Below are positions 49,781 through 63,210 of a DNA stretch of 64,000 nucleotides, piece by piece. Position 1 is the first letter of the stretch. Each line of letters starts with the position of its first letter. The DNA is from Druceiella hillmani (taxonomy: Eukaryota > Arthropoda > Insecta > Lepidoptera > Hepialidae): the NCBI GenBank assembly GCA_039881145.1, contig JAYKKI010000060.1, positions 11,928,501 to 11,992,500 of the forward strand, in the 5' to 3' direction. Both the position numbers and the translations under genes were made by a program. The notes beneath the pieces were generated by a model. It saw only the letters and a list, made by a program, of their open reading frames with translations. It searched no databases and was not told the DNA's origin.

Positions 49781-52769
49781 TTCTTACATTCATGTAATGT
49801 ATGAAGTGTCATTTTAGTGTGTATGTAGAATGACAATAAAAGCAGCTAAAAAATGTTAAAAGAACTACTTAAAATATTGTGTTCACCCTTTTTCCTTGAC
49901 TAGTATGATATAACTAATAAAAAGTCAAAATGAAAACTACCGAAGAAAAACAAGTTGTGTGGTTTTAGGAAACCACGATGAAAGTGAAACTTTTTTTCAG
50001 ATTGTAGGCATTTAATTGAGAATTTTTTGAAAGCTACTTGATTTAGGATTTTAAAAGTAATATTAACTTAAGACGTGAAAAAGGAAATGATAATAGTAGA
50101 CAAGATATATAACTATGAATGTTTATTTTACTCTGCGTACTAAAGTACATAATACATAAATACATAAATAAATACAATGTTCGGTATGATATATATATAC
50201 ATATTAAAATATTAAAAACGTAGATCAATATTTATATAAATCATTGAATTATTTTAAATTTCGATTATTTTGATCACTAACTTCATCTTCGCTTTGAGTC
50301 TCACAGTTTATAAATGTAAATAATATTTTGTGGTAACTAAAATAAGTATCGGTCTTTTCCTCGTTTATCGGGTTATTTGATTTATTAGCTATATTTGCGT
50401 CCATCGCGATCAAGTGACTATGAACATTTACATGAAAACACATATCAAATCATACAAATAACACGATGCACTTGTACGAAAATAAGTGAGAATATAAACG
50501 CTGCACAGCTGATGAGAGCTATAGGTACCGCCATATTGGTTTCAACTGCTCTGCCAAGCGCCTTTCACTTTACCCCCACTCCGCGGCCGACTGTAATGCG
50601 ACATGCGATAGGTAAACGAAATATTCTGAGGCGATACAATAAAAGTTTCACTTTAAAATATTATTCGGGGAAATTACGTTTATGGGAATATTTCCATACT
50701 GCTCCTTTAGTTTTTTTTCTGTTTTTTGTTCTATTTCCTATAATTTTGGGGCAAGAGCTACAAAACTTTCGTTTTTATCCGCAAAATTTAAAAAAGTATC
50801 CTCTTTTTTTCATATAATGCCATATCCTTTCGGATCATGGATCGAACAAAGTCGCGTTATATTTTTAGTCAAAAGTTGCATGTAGCATTTTCTATTACGT
50901 ACGCATTACCATTTCCACGCTTTTCCGCATTCATTATCCTTCAAACGATCTCATAATTTCTTTTAACAATTTTCATCTTTTGTTAACGGTGATTACTGAA
51001 TTTCGTGACGTAAATATTCACGTAATCGACCGATAAACAGCTCAGTGGCTACCAAGTAACATTTACCGTGACGAAGTTAATTGACCAAGGAAGGCGTTAC
51101 GCAAATTCATTAGCATTATATAACCGGCCTCAATTTCTACAATGATTACCTCATTAAATTCACTTTGTGATGGCAAGCGTAATTTAGGAAGCACAAAATT
51201 TAATTAAAAACTGACGAGTGGGAAAGGGGTATTGTTCTATGATTGCGTGTGTTGTTAAAAAGAAAGTGAAAAACTTGTTCACGCGATTCAATATGTGTTT
51301 GTGTATGTGTAAGTTGCGTTCGTGTGTGTGAGCGTATGTGAGCGCTTGCATACGTGCATGTGTGACTACGAGCATGCGTGCTTTCATGTGAGCATTCTAG
51401 TGTGCTTTTATCTCTGTGCAGAATTTTTCACATTTCTATAAAAAACTATAAGATGAAAATCATTTCAATATTTTTGATTACGGAGAAGTAAATTATTATT
51501 CAATATTTTTTTTTACTTACAAATATTTTCCTGTCGTCATGTTTCATTAGCAAAAATTGGATTTCTATGTCAAAAAACTAGAAAAAAACACTGATTTACT
51601 AGCAAAATCCATGTTTTTTTGCAAAATAATACTTGTATTAGTGCAAATTCAAATCCCAATAGGATGTTTATAGGTACATTCCCGCGTTACATAATATCGC
51701 TTAGACGGCGTCACGAGGCGACTGGTGTGCAGCGCACAGTACGACGTTTAACCCTCTAGTAAACGATGTAATAGAGTATTTTGAGAACAGAAAGGTTTTC
51801 AAAAAATTATTGATAATGTTATTTTGTACTCTGAACCCGCACATATCTCAGTAGCTCACACTCACAAATATTTATGTTTAGAAGGTTGGAAAGTTAGAGA
51901 GGGCAAATGAAAGACTTGAAAAGAATGTTTGTTTTATTCCATGTATATTGTGGGGTATTTCTTTAAAGGGTTAATTACTAGAGTCTCAAAAATATTATTT
52001 GTTGATTTTAAATAACATATTTTCTGGGATATATAATAAAATACGTATAAAAACACATCTTTCTCACTATTTTCGAAACTACTAGCCTACAGTTATGGAT
52101 AAATAGGATTTTTGTAAGATATAGTGTGCAATATGTTTACGATTTGAGAAATTAATGTAAACAGTTTAACAGAAGTACTATCTACTTCCAATTATTTATA
52201 AATGGCTCAATATATATGGAATCCTCGTATTACGAGTTCCACTTGTGCATAACATGATTTTTTTTGTTACAAGTCTCTCTTAAGTACGAATTAAAATTAA
52301 AAAAGAAATCAATCTACTAACAGCCATGCTTTGGTTAACATTCGCTTTGAACTGAGTTAAAGGGAAGACTAAGCCGCGTGATCTAAAACGGGAGAAAAGT
52401 TAGTTTTCAATCTATATAAACTTAAAAAATTACTAAATACTTTTAACTTAAATTAATGAGTAAGCTATTTCAGCGAAACCTACTATGAAAATTTTCTTTT
52501 AAGTCATACCTTTATAATCCTACTCATATTTTCTAAATAAGAATACAGCTTTGAAAATAGATAATTTTTATTATAAATGAGGGAAAATTCTATCGAAAAG
52601 CACTAAAGAGATTATTCTAGGCAAAATATTAATTTCGGAAATACTGCCATAAGTATTTGAAAAGAAAATATGTACTCTTTCAACAAGTTATTTATTAAAA
52701 TCAAATTATTAATTTAAGTGATTTACTCAATCTGCGCAAAGTTATAAATATATAATAAATGTAAAAGAG

Positions 52770-52995
52770 ATACTGTGGATATACGTACAAAAAATAAAAA
52801 ATTGTCTGGCATCTTTCTTACCTTCAAGATTTCTATAGATACTCGCCAATTGTACCTACCATATATTACCCCGAACACCTTCAGTTTGTCATCATAAATC
52901 ATTTGGAGCAAAAGAAGTATTGGCAAGTTGCCAACTGCCTTTAGGGGTACGAGTAAATGCGGTTATATAATACCTCTTGAATATTTCTTATCGGA
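52770..52995 (-). pseudogene. Paralogous exon-like segment, copy A (frame broken)
   Basis: Aligned with 58762-58980: KRYYITAFTRTPK corresponds to KKNYCAPFSLTNL. A 2-base deletion then shifts the frame, after which AVGNLPILLLLQMI corresponds to VATGRLPIYLLLIKF. An in-frame stop lies just upstream. It looks like a dead paralogue of the copy-B exon. Confidence 0.35.
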
Positions 52996-54385
52996 TCAGA
53001 CATTGTATTTTCAGAAGCCGCCAATGTCATATATCACGTACTTTTTGCTTTATTTTTAAAAAGGTTAGATTAATTTCTCTGAAATAATATATTTCAAATC
53101 TGTTAATAAAAAATGTATTTTAAACAATTATATATTTCAAATATGTTAATAAAAAATTGATTTTAAATATAAAATTGAATTAAAAATTATCCGCGAACAT
53201 GTCAGGCAAACAATTTTCACTTGCTTAATGAATGTTAGGTAACATGTTCTTAACAAATTATTACTATAAAATTAATTAAAATTAAATTTTGAAATATAAT
53301 ATTACGAGTAAACAAATGCACAGCGTTCAGTAAATGAAACTGTAATAAATAGCTATAACAAAATAAAAAAAAGAACTAAATTAACATAACTCTCTCTAAT
53401 TTTGCGGAAAATAAGGAAAAATTTTAATTTATATTCAACTTATTTTAACTTTTGGACACAATTGAGGAAACACCTCAATTTACATTAAAGCAATAAAATT
53501 TATAAAAGCAAAGTTGAATTTCAAAATTTTTCTGTAACCACGAAAAAAAACGGTATATTGAAGAAGCTTAAACGGTAGATTAAAATGTACTTTTAAACTT
53601 TTGCCATATGCTGGGAATTCAATTTTTTCTATCTTATACGAGACCTATATTTATAATTAATTAAACGCTGGAAAAATAATAAAAAAGAAAAAATCACTAA
53701 AATATCGATTTTAAAACATTAGTCAATTTGTATCTTTATTTATTTGTGTGTTTGTTTGAACATTTATCAGAGAATTTAGATAGAGATTTTTGATAAATAT
53801 AACGTTCAATGAGAAGTGACATAACTTTTTATTTCATTGTTATTGGCTCACTCCATAAGATGATATGCGAATTAAATATTTAAAAAAAATCATTGCATTA
53901 GCATAACAACAAAAACAAAGCAACGAAATGTCTAGCTACCCGTACACCGTAATAATTACATGACTGTATAGTGTTTCTACGTATGTCAATAGATGACGCT
54001 ACGTGTATTTTAAATCGCGTAGCGAAGTGACTGCCAGAGGTGAAATATGAAGTTGTACAGGAGGGGTAGGTGTTTAAATGAGCAAAATGAATGCGGGTAG
54101 ACGCGTAAGTATGTGTAAGTACGTCGTTTTTCGTTTAAGAATTTTTTCGAAGTTGTATATATTCGAATAAGTTTACTTTGTTTAGTCAATTTGTTTAAAG
54201 TTTGAACCAGTTGTCCATATTCGTAATTTATTGTCTTTAGTATATTCAGTATTAGGCTGTGTAAATTTAATTGTCACGGGCTATGCTGTCTATACATATA
54301 ATTAAGCAATAAAATTGGAGTGTCTGTAACTTCAAGGTACTCACGAAAAAATATTTGTGGGAATATGGCAAAGCAAAAAAAAAAA

Positions 54386-54595
54386 TTGTTTTATTTATTT
54401 ATTTATTTATTTGCGTGCTTTAATTTATTTAATTAATATTTTGCTACAAAAATCATCCCTTACAGCCAGCAACTGATGTCTTATCAGTCCAGCCCTGGCG
54501 ATGAGCGGCCGGGAATCGAATCAGGCTCCACACGATGTGCTGAGGCGTCAAAAGCCGTACGTCGTGTCATCAACTTAACATACCACGGTGGTTGG
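54386..54595 (-). mobile_element. tRNA-derived SINE
   Basis: Read on the minus strand, the element has a B-box-like tgattcgattcccggcc in a GC-rich head (about 54595-54500), then a body and a 3' tail of (ATAA)n seen as (TTTA)n at 54389-54412. The A box is degraded. GC content is well above its surroundings. Confidence 0.65.
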
Positions 54596-57500
54596 AATGT
54601 TTGAGGGTTTATCTGTTAGCTTGTTTATTTTTTTGTTAATCACGCAAGATAAGCTAAAAGAAATTAATGAAATCTTCACTGACAGATTATGTTGGGCCTG
54701 TGATATATAGGTTATTTTTTATTGCAATCGACCGTTAAAAAAGAGGAATATGGGGATTTCACGTCTCAAAAATGCTTATTTCAAAAAAATGTTTTGATAA
54801 TTAATGTTATATATGGTGTTATGGGTATTAGTCTCAAAATTAACTTAATAATATTTTCTCAAGACCGAAGCGGCGAGCGGAGACCGTCTTGTAAAATAGT
54901 CAGTAATTGGTATTTATATATTTTTTTCAAGTCCTATTTTTTGACGCATCATTGTTGTTGCTAACCTAGCATTCAAAGTTTACCTTCACCTGCCCGACGT
55001 AAACGCCAGATTCTCTTAGTAAAATCGGTCGAACTTTTTTTCCGAAATTTCATTCCTGGACTTCAAATTTACATAGGACGAAATAGGGTGGAAACATTAT
55101 GTAACGCTGCTACATGCCTTTATATGCGTAATATATTGGTAACGTAGAAAGGTTGCTTTATAATTATTTCAGGTTTTACTCTCAAGTCTGCATATAATCT
55201 CCATACGAAATCATCGTTCTTTCACATGTCCTTCCGCAATGATATATTGTCAGATCGTCAAGGTTAAATGAAAAACTTATTTTGTAATACTCCTCAGAAC
55301 TTGTTACAATTCTGGATATTTATTATTTTTTGCACGGAAATTTCTTTATTTAGGTTTCGATATTACACAAAATTTAACTAGTCATGATAAATAAGTACTA
55401 AATACAAAATTTAGTTTCTGTGGAAGTAAATATTATACCATTTACAATGTAAGCCATATTAAGCCAGAGAGCAGTATAGTTTAATTTGTCAGATCAAAGT
55501 TAAAATATGTAAAATTCTCCTTTGAATTACAATGGTAGTATAAACTACAAAATTAAAAATACCTGGTTGAATTTTATCAATGGCTTCGCAGATAATTACA
55601 AACAATGCTTACGGATTGACATTTTCCACGCTTTTTTGCATCAATCACTCCAAAATTTTCTTAATGAATATTACTAAATTCTTTAACTTTAATATTCATG
55701 AAATCATTTGATAAACAGTTAAGTGACTAAGAAATTACATTTGCCATAGTTAAATTAACTGGTTAATGAAAGCATTACACAAAAAAATCCGATTATTATA
55801 ACCCGACTATATCCCTCTGGTAATTACCGCAGTCAATTTCCTTTGTTATGGCAGTGTAATTAGGGAGGTAGAAAGATAACTTTACAATTTCAAACGGGAA
55901 AGCGGCGTTTCGGTACAGTCGAATGTAAGAACTTTTGTCGTTAGAAAGAAAATAGGAAGTTAATAGGAGTTTAATAGTTTCCTATCACACTTTGAAATTG
56001 AACTTTTAGTTATTATTCTAAACGATTGAACGAAGTCAACCGTAAGTTATATTGACGTAATAGTTATTAATTACTACGTTCATAAGTTGAAGAACAAAGG
56101 AAAATTTTAAATTTACTATATAACTATACCCCTCCATTTTAAAAGATAATCTTTGTAACCAAACAAACTTGACAGTTGAAATATAGTTTACATAAATATA
56201 AATTCAATCAGTCGACGACTATTCAAAAACTCATTGTATTTCTTTTATAATAGTATTAAATCATGGTACCACAAATACCATATTAATTTAATAAACTGTC
56301 ATCTTAAATAATGTTATAAATATCAACATTACACGGGTATTATACTAATATGAAAAGTAAAATTTAAAAAATAAAAATGGACTATAACTGTATATCACAA
56401 GTAACCTAACTGTCGCTAAGGGATATAAAATCTTTTGGAAAAATATTCAGTATTCCATCAAGTATAAAGTCCATGGCTCTATATATTATTACACATAATT
56501 TAGTTTAAAATGTTTTGAAGCATAATATCATCAATATATCAGTTTTAATTTTTCCATAGATGTAATTCAAATATTTTTTATCTTGGCTAAAAAGAAAAAT
56601 TATGTATAAGTTATTTGGCGTAAGAAAAAAAATGAGACATTTCATCTCCAAATAAGTGTTAGAATTATTTTGTAAGGTAGGATACATACTACTTACATAG
56701 TAGATGGGGTGATTATTTATAATATCAAATATATTTATTTTAACAAAACACCATTTAAAAAAACTCTTGCAGCAATGTTCAGCATTATTTATATTCATTT
56801 TGGTATTACATTATATAAAATAAATGTGCATAACAATAATTATGAATAAAATAAATTAAACACTTATTACAATATTTTAACAACAAACAAATCCATATTA
56901 TATTATTAAATCGAATACAAGAAAAAAGTTTACAATACCTGCACTGCCATCTTTCTTTGTTTACAAATCTTTCCTTTTTGATTGGAAATAATATATTTTG
57001 AAACCTTTGATATATATATTACGTCGTATTATTACTTGATGAGAAATACAATAAATACTTTTAGTTTAATAGAAATAGTATGCACATAATTAATATGAGC
57101 CTAAATATGGACCCAATCCTCGTATGTAAAATGCGTGTTCTTTTTGTACTCTTCATTACATTATTCCTAATTAGTCAAACGAAGCCAACAAACAAAAGGC
57201 AATCTTTGATGTTGAAACACAAAATACAATCAAAGGGAATAATAACTTGCATTTTCCCCAACCGAGATTAAATTCCATAATTTATGAACTCCAATTTCAT
57301 AATATAAAATTGGGGATAAGATGCTGCCATAACTTTAGTTAATTTACCCCAGTTAATTTCAGTTAACTTTAATTACTTTGAGGTGCTAACGTCGACTTGC
57401 CAATCAATCAACTGAATACCAGGGAGTCAATGAACGACTTTGTTAAGTACTTGTTGCGCACAAATTATACTTAGTTTTGTAGCCATGACTTAATTCAGCT

Positions 57501-57704
57501 TAATGTATCGTCTTAATATATGTTGCTAATAATTAGGTAAACAAAGATCACGTAGGCTAAGTCACGGGTAAAAGGATATATTTAATAAAAGTAAAAAGTG
57601 CAAAGTATATTGCACACTATTTCCTGAGAGGTCAATTTGAGAATGCCCTAGTGACAATTACATTACAGGCTTTTTATAAGAATAACAGATGTCAAGAAAT
57701 TGCC

Positions 57705-58310
57705 TAAAATATTTCTCGATAGTATGTAATAAAACGTGGTTTCTTTAAATTAAGCAGTGACATTTATGAAAGTGTGTGTACACATTTTTTTCTTGAATAC
57801 AATATATTTCAGAAATAGGAGTCTTAATTTAAAAGAATGTATATTTTTAACTTCACATTTTCTACCAGCTAGAGCAAGTCGACAGCGGCAATGAAACATC
57901 ATGCACTAAAATATTTCTCGACAGTATGTAATAAAACGTGGTTTCTTTAAATTAAGCAGTGACATTTATGAAAATATGTGTACGTATTTTTTTCTTGAAT
58001 ACAATATATTTCAGAAATAGGAGTCTTAATTTAAAAGAATGCATATTTTTAACTTCACCTTTTCTACCAGCTAGAGCAAGTCGACAGCGGCAATGAAACA
58101 TCATGCACTAAAATATTTCTCGACAGTATGTAATAAAACGTGGTTTCTTTAAATTAAGCGGTGACATTTATGAAAATATGTGTACGTATTTTTTTCTTGA
58201 ATACAATACATTTCATAAATATGAGTCTCAATTTAAAAGAACGCATATTTTGAACTTCACATTTCTACCGGCTAGAGCAAGTCGACAGCGACAATGAAAC
58301 ATCATGCACT
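57705..58310 (+). repeat. 202-bp tandem repeat, three copies
   Basis: Copies start at 57705, 57907 and 58109, each opening 'taaaatatttctcga' and closing with a 'gcaagtcgacagcg' stretch and 'catcatgcact'. Divergence is a few percent, highest in the third copy. Confidence 0.93.
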
Positions 58311-58761
58311 ATAAACTTAACATACTCCTTTCTTTTTCCTGAGACGAATTCTTGCAGATACTTTGATTAATTCACTTTCATTTTTATGGCTCTGCCATCT
58401 TTTAAGTCTTAATTTGCCTATATCTTTTCTAGTAACAATCTAGTTCTCTACTCTTTTAATGAACGTATTTAGATTTCAAAAAAGACAAATTTATCATAAG
58501 CAAAATACCTAAATAGAAATGCAAAAAAAGTCATTTTACGTAAAATATTATTTTGGGAGCATTCCAGAAATATTTTTTAAGTTGAAAAGCAATCGGCTCT
58601 TTCAAAATATGAGTCTAGCCACCACCGACTCATTTATCATCCAGCTTAATAATGGTAAAAAATTATTTCTCCAGACTGTGCCAATTTTAGTATAAATATC
58701 GAAGTAGAAAGTTGGATAATTTATACATTTACATTTATGTATAGAAAAAAAACATATTCGA

Positions 58762-58962
58762 TCATCTTTGTGGTTTAAAAGATTTTTGTAGAGCTCTGCT
58801 CATTTTATCCCTTACATAATCCTCCAAATATGTGGAGTTTTCCACCGTAAATTTTATGAGCAAAAGATATATTGGCAATCTGCCCGTTGCTACTAAATTT
58901 GTGAGAGAAAATGGGGCACAGTAATTTTTTTTCCATTTCTTTAGCAAATCTGTCGTAATATC
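58762..58962 (-). CDS. Candidate terminal exon, copy B (unrecognised protein)
   Basis: An open minus-strand stretch follows an acceptor-like cactag, with the exon starting near 58980 and ending at a TGA at 58762. It reads ...LLKKWKKNYCAPFSLTNL, VATGRLPIYLLLIKF, then a charged tail ending KSFKPQR. About 70 residues include one short hydrophobic stretch. A related but frame-broken stretch occurs at the same place in copy A (52780-52990), so this exon-like sequence predates the duplication. I do not recognise the family. A C-terminal exon of a gene whose other exons lie upstream is the working guess. Confidence 0.3.
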   Translation of the reverse strand, partial: DITTDLLKKWKKNYCAPFSLTNLVATGRLPIYLLLIKFTVENSTYLEDYVRDKMSRALQKSFKPQR

Positions 58963-59230
58963 TTCAAAATAAGTTCTCTAGTGATGCATTTGGCTTCTCT
59001 TTCTGAAAAAATTGAAAGCTACATTTTTAAAAATTTATTTAATAAAATACTTTAGTATTGGTGTTTTAAAAAAATTCTCAAGTTCTAAAATCTATCACAA
59101 ATAAAAATAATTTCGCGCTAGTAAATCAGAAAAACGATCGTACTATTTTAACGAATGTAGAATACGTCAGTCGCTTTTTAGCTCAAACTATTTTTGTAAA
59201 TGATTAGTGAGTAATGAAAATTAAACTTTT

Positions 59231-59454
59231 ATTGAATATATTTGACGTTAATTTTGTAGAAATTCATTATTAACAATTAAATGAAACTACGTGATGTGGT
59301 ATTATTACTACTTTCTTTAATTTCTTTACCACGACCTAGGTTTCGTTGTATTACAACATCTTCAGGAATAAACAATACAACGAAACCTAGGTCGTGGTAA
59401 AGAAATTAAAGAAAGTAGAAATAATACTACATCACGTAGTTTCATTTAATTGTG
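59231..59454. mobile_element. Foldback MITE, young-looking copy
   Basis: The arms are almost identical reverse complements, with the loop reduced to a few bases around 59366-59375, so the core sequences nearly abut. The outer left end is present and the outer right end is missing beyond 'aattgtg'. Confidence 0.82.
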
Positions 59455-61083
59455 AAAATTAAAGTTTTAAATGTAAATTTATCATATAGCAAATTAATTC
59501 GCATATGTTAAAATTTCGTTCTTTGAGGTTAAAAATCAAAATGAAAATATACTATTTAAGACAGCCAGTATTAGCAAAAATAAATACGAATAAAATCGTA
59601 ATTTGAGTCAAATTGATTTTAAAAAAATGTACAACTGATTCCATGCGATTAGCCCCGTTAAGACTTTTTCTGCAACCTCGCTAAGTCCGAAAAAGCAGTG
59701 TGACTCTTACTTGGCACTCATTTCTTTGCATAATACGGAAATCGATCTACTGTCCATCGATCTAAATTATGTTACACATAATTTACTATTTCTATACCTT
59801 CAAACATAATATTTATTAACTTACTGACTACAGTTAATTTAATAAATACTATTACATTAACTTATTCTGACTATTATTAAATTATCTATCAAGCGGTAGG
59901 CAAGAAAGTACTGCTTCTAATTCACTTGTGGGATAATATCTTTCAATTTTACTATAAGGCAATTGATTTCCCCATTACATCGTTAATATACATCGCAATG
60001 TATTTTTCCCAGTTGGATTACATTTTGTAGTCTCAATAAAAAAATTTAAAAAAATCCATAAGTAGTTGCTTGACCTAATATTTATTTCAAAAATAGCATT
60101 TTTTCTTTGATTGAAAGATCGCCTAAATATCGGACAAAACAAAAAAATTTAGTAAAATGTTACTTTTTATAACTCATCAAAGATAAATAGCAAAAACTTC
60201 ACTTGATTTTATCTTTTATAATTATTTGGTTGTGGAAATCAAGCGCTATTTCGTTGATACATCTCGATGCAGTGTCACGTGAAAATGATATAGTTTTCAA
60301 CTTTCTTACTTCTTCCGGGCTTGATATAGTATTGATAGGCACATTTCGTTCACTCGCCTGTTTTTACATTTCACAAACGCACTAGTTTCAGCCAATATGC
60401 GTGGGCAATTGCGGTGCCTCTCGTGGTCGTCCCACGATGACATACAAAATAAATAATAGTAAGCCGAAAATACTTGACAATTTTAAAGTGGAAAAAGAAA
60501 AACGATATTTGCTTTGTTATTCCAAATTTTTCCTAACTGGTTGTATCGACAAGCACTATTCAAACTGTTGATGAATCGTACAAAAATATAATATACATAA
60601 ATGCACAGAGTTTGGGAATCAAACAAAAAAGACGCTATTCCTAGGCTATATAGGAATAAGTTTTCATTGAAATAAAACTAAAAAAAATATTTTCTATAAA
60701 GTATTTTCTCTTCTGTGCTGAAAATTATAGTAACCTAGCATACCCAAGAGAAAATCAGTAAATAGAAAACAAAAATTATCACACCTCATGTGCAAATATT
60801 GCAGGAAACTTTTTTGCATACTTGAAATCATCAAGCGGTATTTACTTTTATTTAAGCTCCGAATAATGGAGGAAGCTTTTATCTTATACGTATTAAAGTC
60901 ATGTATAATAAGTTGTTAAGAATAACATTAGAATTGGCTTGCAATTCGCATAATAAATCCAAGCCTTCTGCACTATATTTCTTCTAAATTCTCAAAATGA
61001 CCACGAAAAGCCATGCGCCATTTAAATTAAATTCCTAGATCAACTGGTTAAATACTTCGGCATCCCTTTCAATGGTATATTTA

Positions 61084-61152
<69 letters not shown>

Positions 61153-61261
61153 CACTTTCATAGATGCATATATACGTATCACCCGAAAAACCGTATTAGA
61201 CATGAAGGGATCTCCTACTGACTTTTTAACAATACACGCAAACACATTTGTGAAAAGTTAA
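59455..61261. other. Non-coding between foldback copy and inverted copy C
   Basis: AT-rich apart from a short GC-richer patch at 60395-60440 and the TA tract at 61.1 kb. The 60-codon open stretch at 60203-60385 is not recognised. Confidence 0.5.
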
Positions 61262-63210
61262 AAAAAAATTGGACTTGCCGTGACGAAGGAAATTGAATTT
61301 GGTAATTGTTTAAGAAATTGAGTTAGATTCCGTAAAGATAATATATACTTGCGTAACGCTTTCCTTACTCGGTTACGTCTTTTATTTATAAGCCGGTTAA
61401 ATGTATAATTACGTCACGAAATTCAGTTATATTATAAAAAGATTAGACAATTCGAAGGAATACTAAAAGTTGAAAGCAATAAAAATGCTATCAACCTTGT
61501 AAATGATAGAGTTTTACATGCAATTATCTTCAAACTTTACCATGATCTCATGTATATTAACGTATATATGCAGTTATGGAAATTATTTACTACACATAAA
61601 TAGACCTAGGTAGAAATAATGTACAGGAAAACTTAGATGCTAAAGTATTATCTGTTTAAAAATGTCTTGCGTTAAATCTAAATAAGTTAAAAAAACATTA
61701 TAGACAAAAAAACAGTATTTTTAGAGTCACAGAAAAAAAATTTTCTTTTTATAGTTCCATACTTCAAAGAAACGGAACCTTTATAATAATACCTCTCACG
61801 AGTCTGTTAGTCTATCACAGCCGTTTTTCTCAAAAAGCTCTGACCGTAAAAACTTAAAGCTTGGCATAGTAAAAAACCGCATTAACCCGCACATGTATCT
61901 ATAACTAACACTCAATACTTATATTGAAACTTTTGCTTGAGGGTAGAATCGAATTAAGTAAACAATTTTTTTCAGTTATAAATACAGTTTGCGTCACCTT
62001 TTGAAGGAGTTATTAAGAATAGCCTCAAAAGTCCTTTTTTGTAAGGTTAGCTAGTATATCTTCAGACATAAATACTTAATATGTAAAGAGAAACATATGC
62101 TGCCACCTCTATTTTCCATGCTATTACATCTAAAATTATAAAAATATAAATAAGTCTACTTAAGTATCATAGGAAAATTAGAGCGACTATCTTAGTTCAT
62201 ATAACTTTTCAAATATGCACAGTGTTTTAATGCCTGTGAAATATATAGCAAGTGATTAATTTACGTTGTGAAAAATTAATGTATGCAAATAGTTTAACAG
62301 AAATGTTATGTATCTTTAAATGTTTACAAGTGTGTAAATCTGTACGAACTTTCAAAGTGTAAGTTCTACTCGTAATTGACTTATAAGTATTATTCAATAT
62401 TAGGAGAGAAAACAAAGAAATAAACAGGGAAAAACATTTAAAAATATCAAACGTTTCTGAATTAATTAATCGTTGATATTTGTTACATAAATGTTTCAAT
62501 AGAAAAACGGCGAATATGAAAAAATTGGTAATGTTTATGATTTTTACTTTTCGGTTTAGAGAAAAACAAGCACATAAGTTTTACAATGAAAATATGTATA
62601 AATCAAAAGTATACAACGAAATTCCTGTTTGTCAATAAAACCCCTCTCAAACACATTTTAAAATAAAATATAACAATAAACACTAGACACATGCATTAAA
62701 AGAGTAGATATTAAAATTGAACCTAGGTAGTATCTGATGCATAGTTTTCATCGGAAATCGATATAAAACTATATTTACTACAACTCCGTTCGTACAGATT
62801 AAATAATGGTACCGTATCATTTGGAAAACGGACACTACGAATGATATGTCCATTATTTTTCACAGCTACTAAAAGTGGTTTTTGAGTATTATATAATATC
62901 ACTAGAGTTTTAAAAAATATTTGTCTACAAAAGAAATTTTCATAACTATACAAATTTTCTTTTTGGAATATAACCTTAAACTTGTGCGATATATTCTAGT
63001 GAAAATAAGCAACATGATGATTTTGTGTATGCGTCAGAGTAAATGTTTGAATAATTTTTGTGCAACCTTTCTGGGCACGTAAAGTTTTACATGACAGTGT
63101 TACATAAGGTTTTCACCATTTTTCGTCCCATATAGATTTGAAGTTCAGAAAACAAATTGCGGAGGAAGACAGCTTTCCAAACATAGAATTCTATTTTCTG
63201 AGGAGTTCTG
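61262..63210 (-). repeat. Large repeated unit, inverted partial copy C
   Basis: Read on the minus strand, 63170-63080 matches the 'cttcaaattta-cata-ggacgaaa' block at 55060, and 62950-62720 matches the 'ggaaatttcttt ... atttaatctgtaagaacgga' block of copy A. 61440-61262 matches the 'tcgtgacgtaa...ggaaggcgttacgc' block at 51000-51180. Order is kept but reversed overall. About 1 kb between 61.45 and 62.5 kb is unmatched and contains another repeat. Confidence 0.6.
61745..61935 (+). mobile_element. Second copy of the lepidopteran repeat family
   Basis: Contains 'gaaacggaacctttataata', 'ctcacgagtctgttagtct' and 'cagccgtttttctcaaaaa' followed by a 'cttaaagcttgg' stretch, the usual order of the same repeat family. 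It lies in the part of inverted copy C that has no match in copies A and B. Confidence 0.55.

Larger units (their letters stand above)
48930..53045 (+). repeat. Large diverged repeated unit, copy A
   Basis: Block 48930-49560 matches 54925-55560, block 50885-51240 matches 55600-55940, and block 52600-53045 matches 58560-58985, in the same order and orientation with an offset near 6.0 kb at both ends. Between the first two blocks copy A has about 1.3 kb absent from copy B, including a Cys-rich exon-like stretch. Confidence 0.7.
54925..58985 (+). repeat. Large diverged repeated unit, copy B
   Basis: Partner of 48930-53045. Shared landmarks include 'tttactctcaagtctg', 'catgtccttgc/ccg', 'ggaaatttctttat', 'agccatattaag' and, at the far end, exon-like minus-strand sequence. 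The 202-bp tandem repeat at 57.7 kb is specific to this copy. Confidence 0.7.

Noticed and set aside
50395..50885. Plus-strand open frame of 140 codons
   Set aside because: No domain, no start context and low-complexity Phe-rich end; only the GC-rich patch within it was kept as a finding.
62723..62953. Minus-strand ORF of 76 codons with a vaguely growth-factor-like look
   Set aside because: The same DNA block occurs in copies A and B, where the frame is closed by stops, so coding is not supported.
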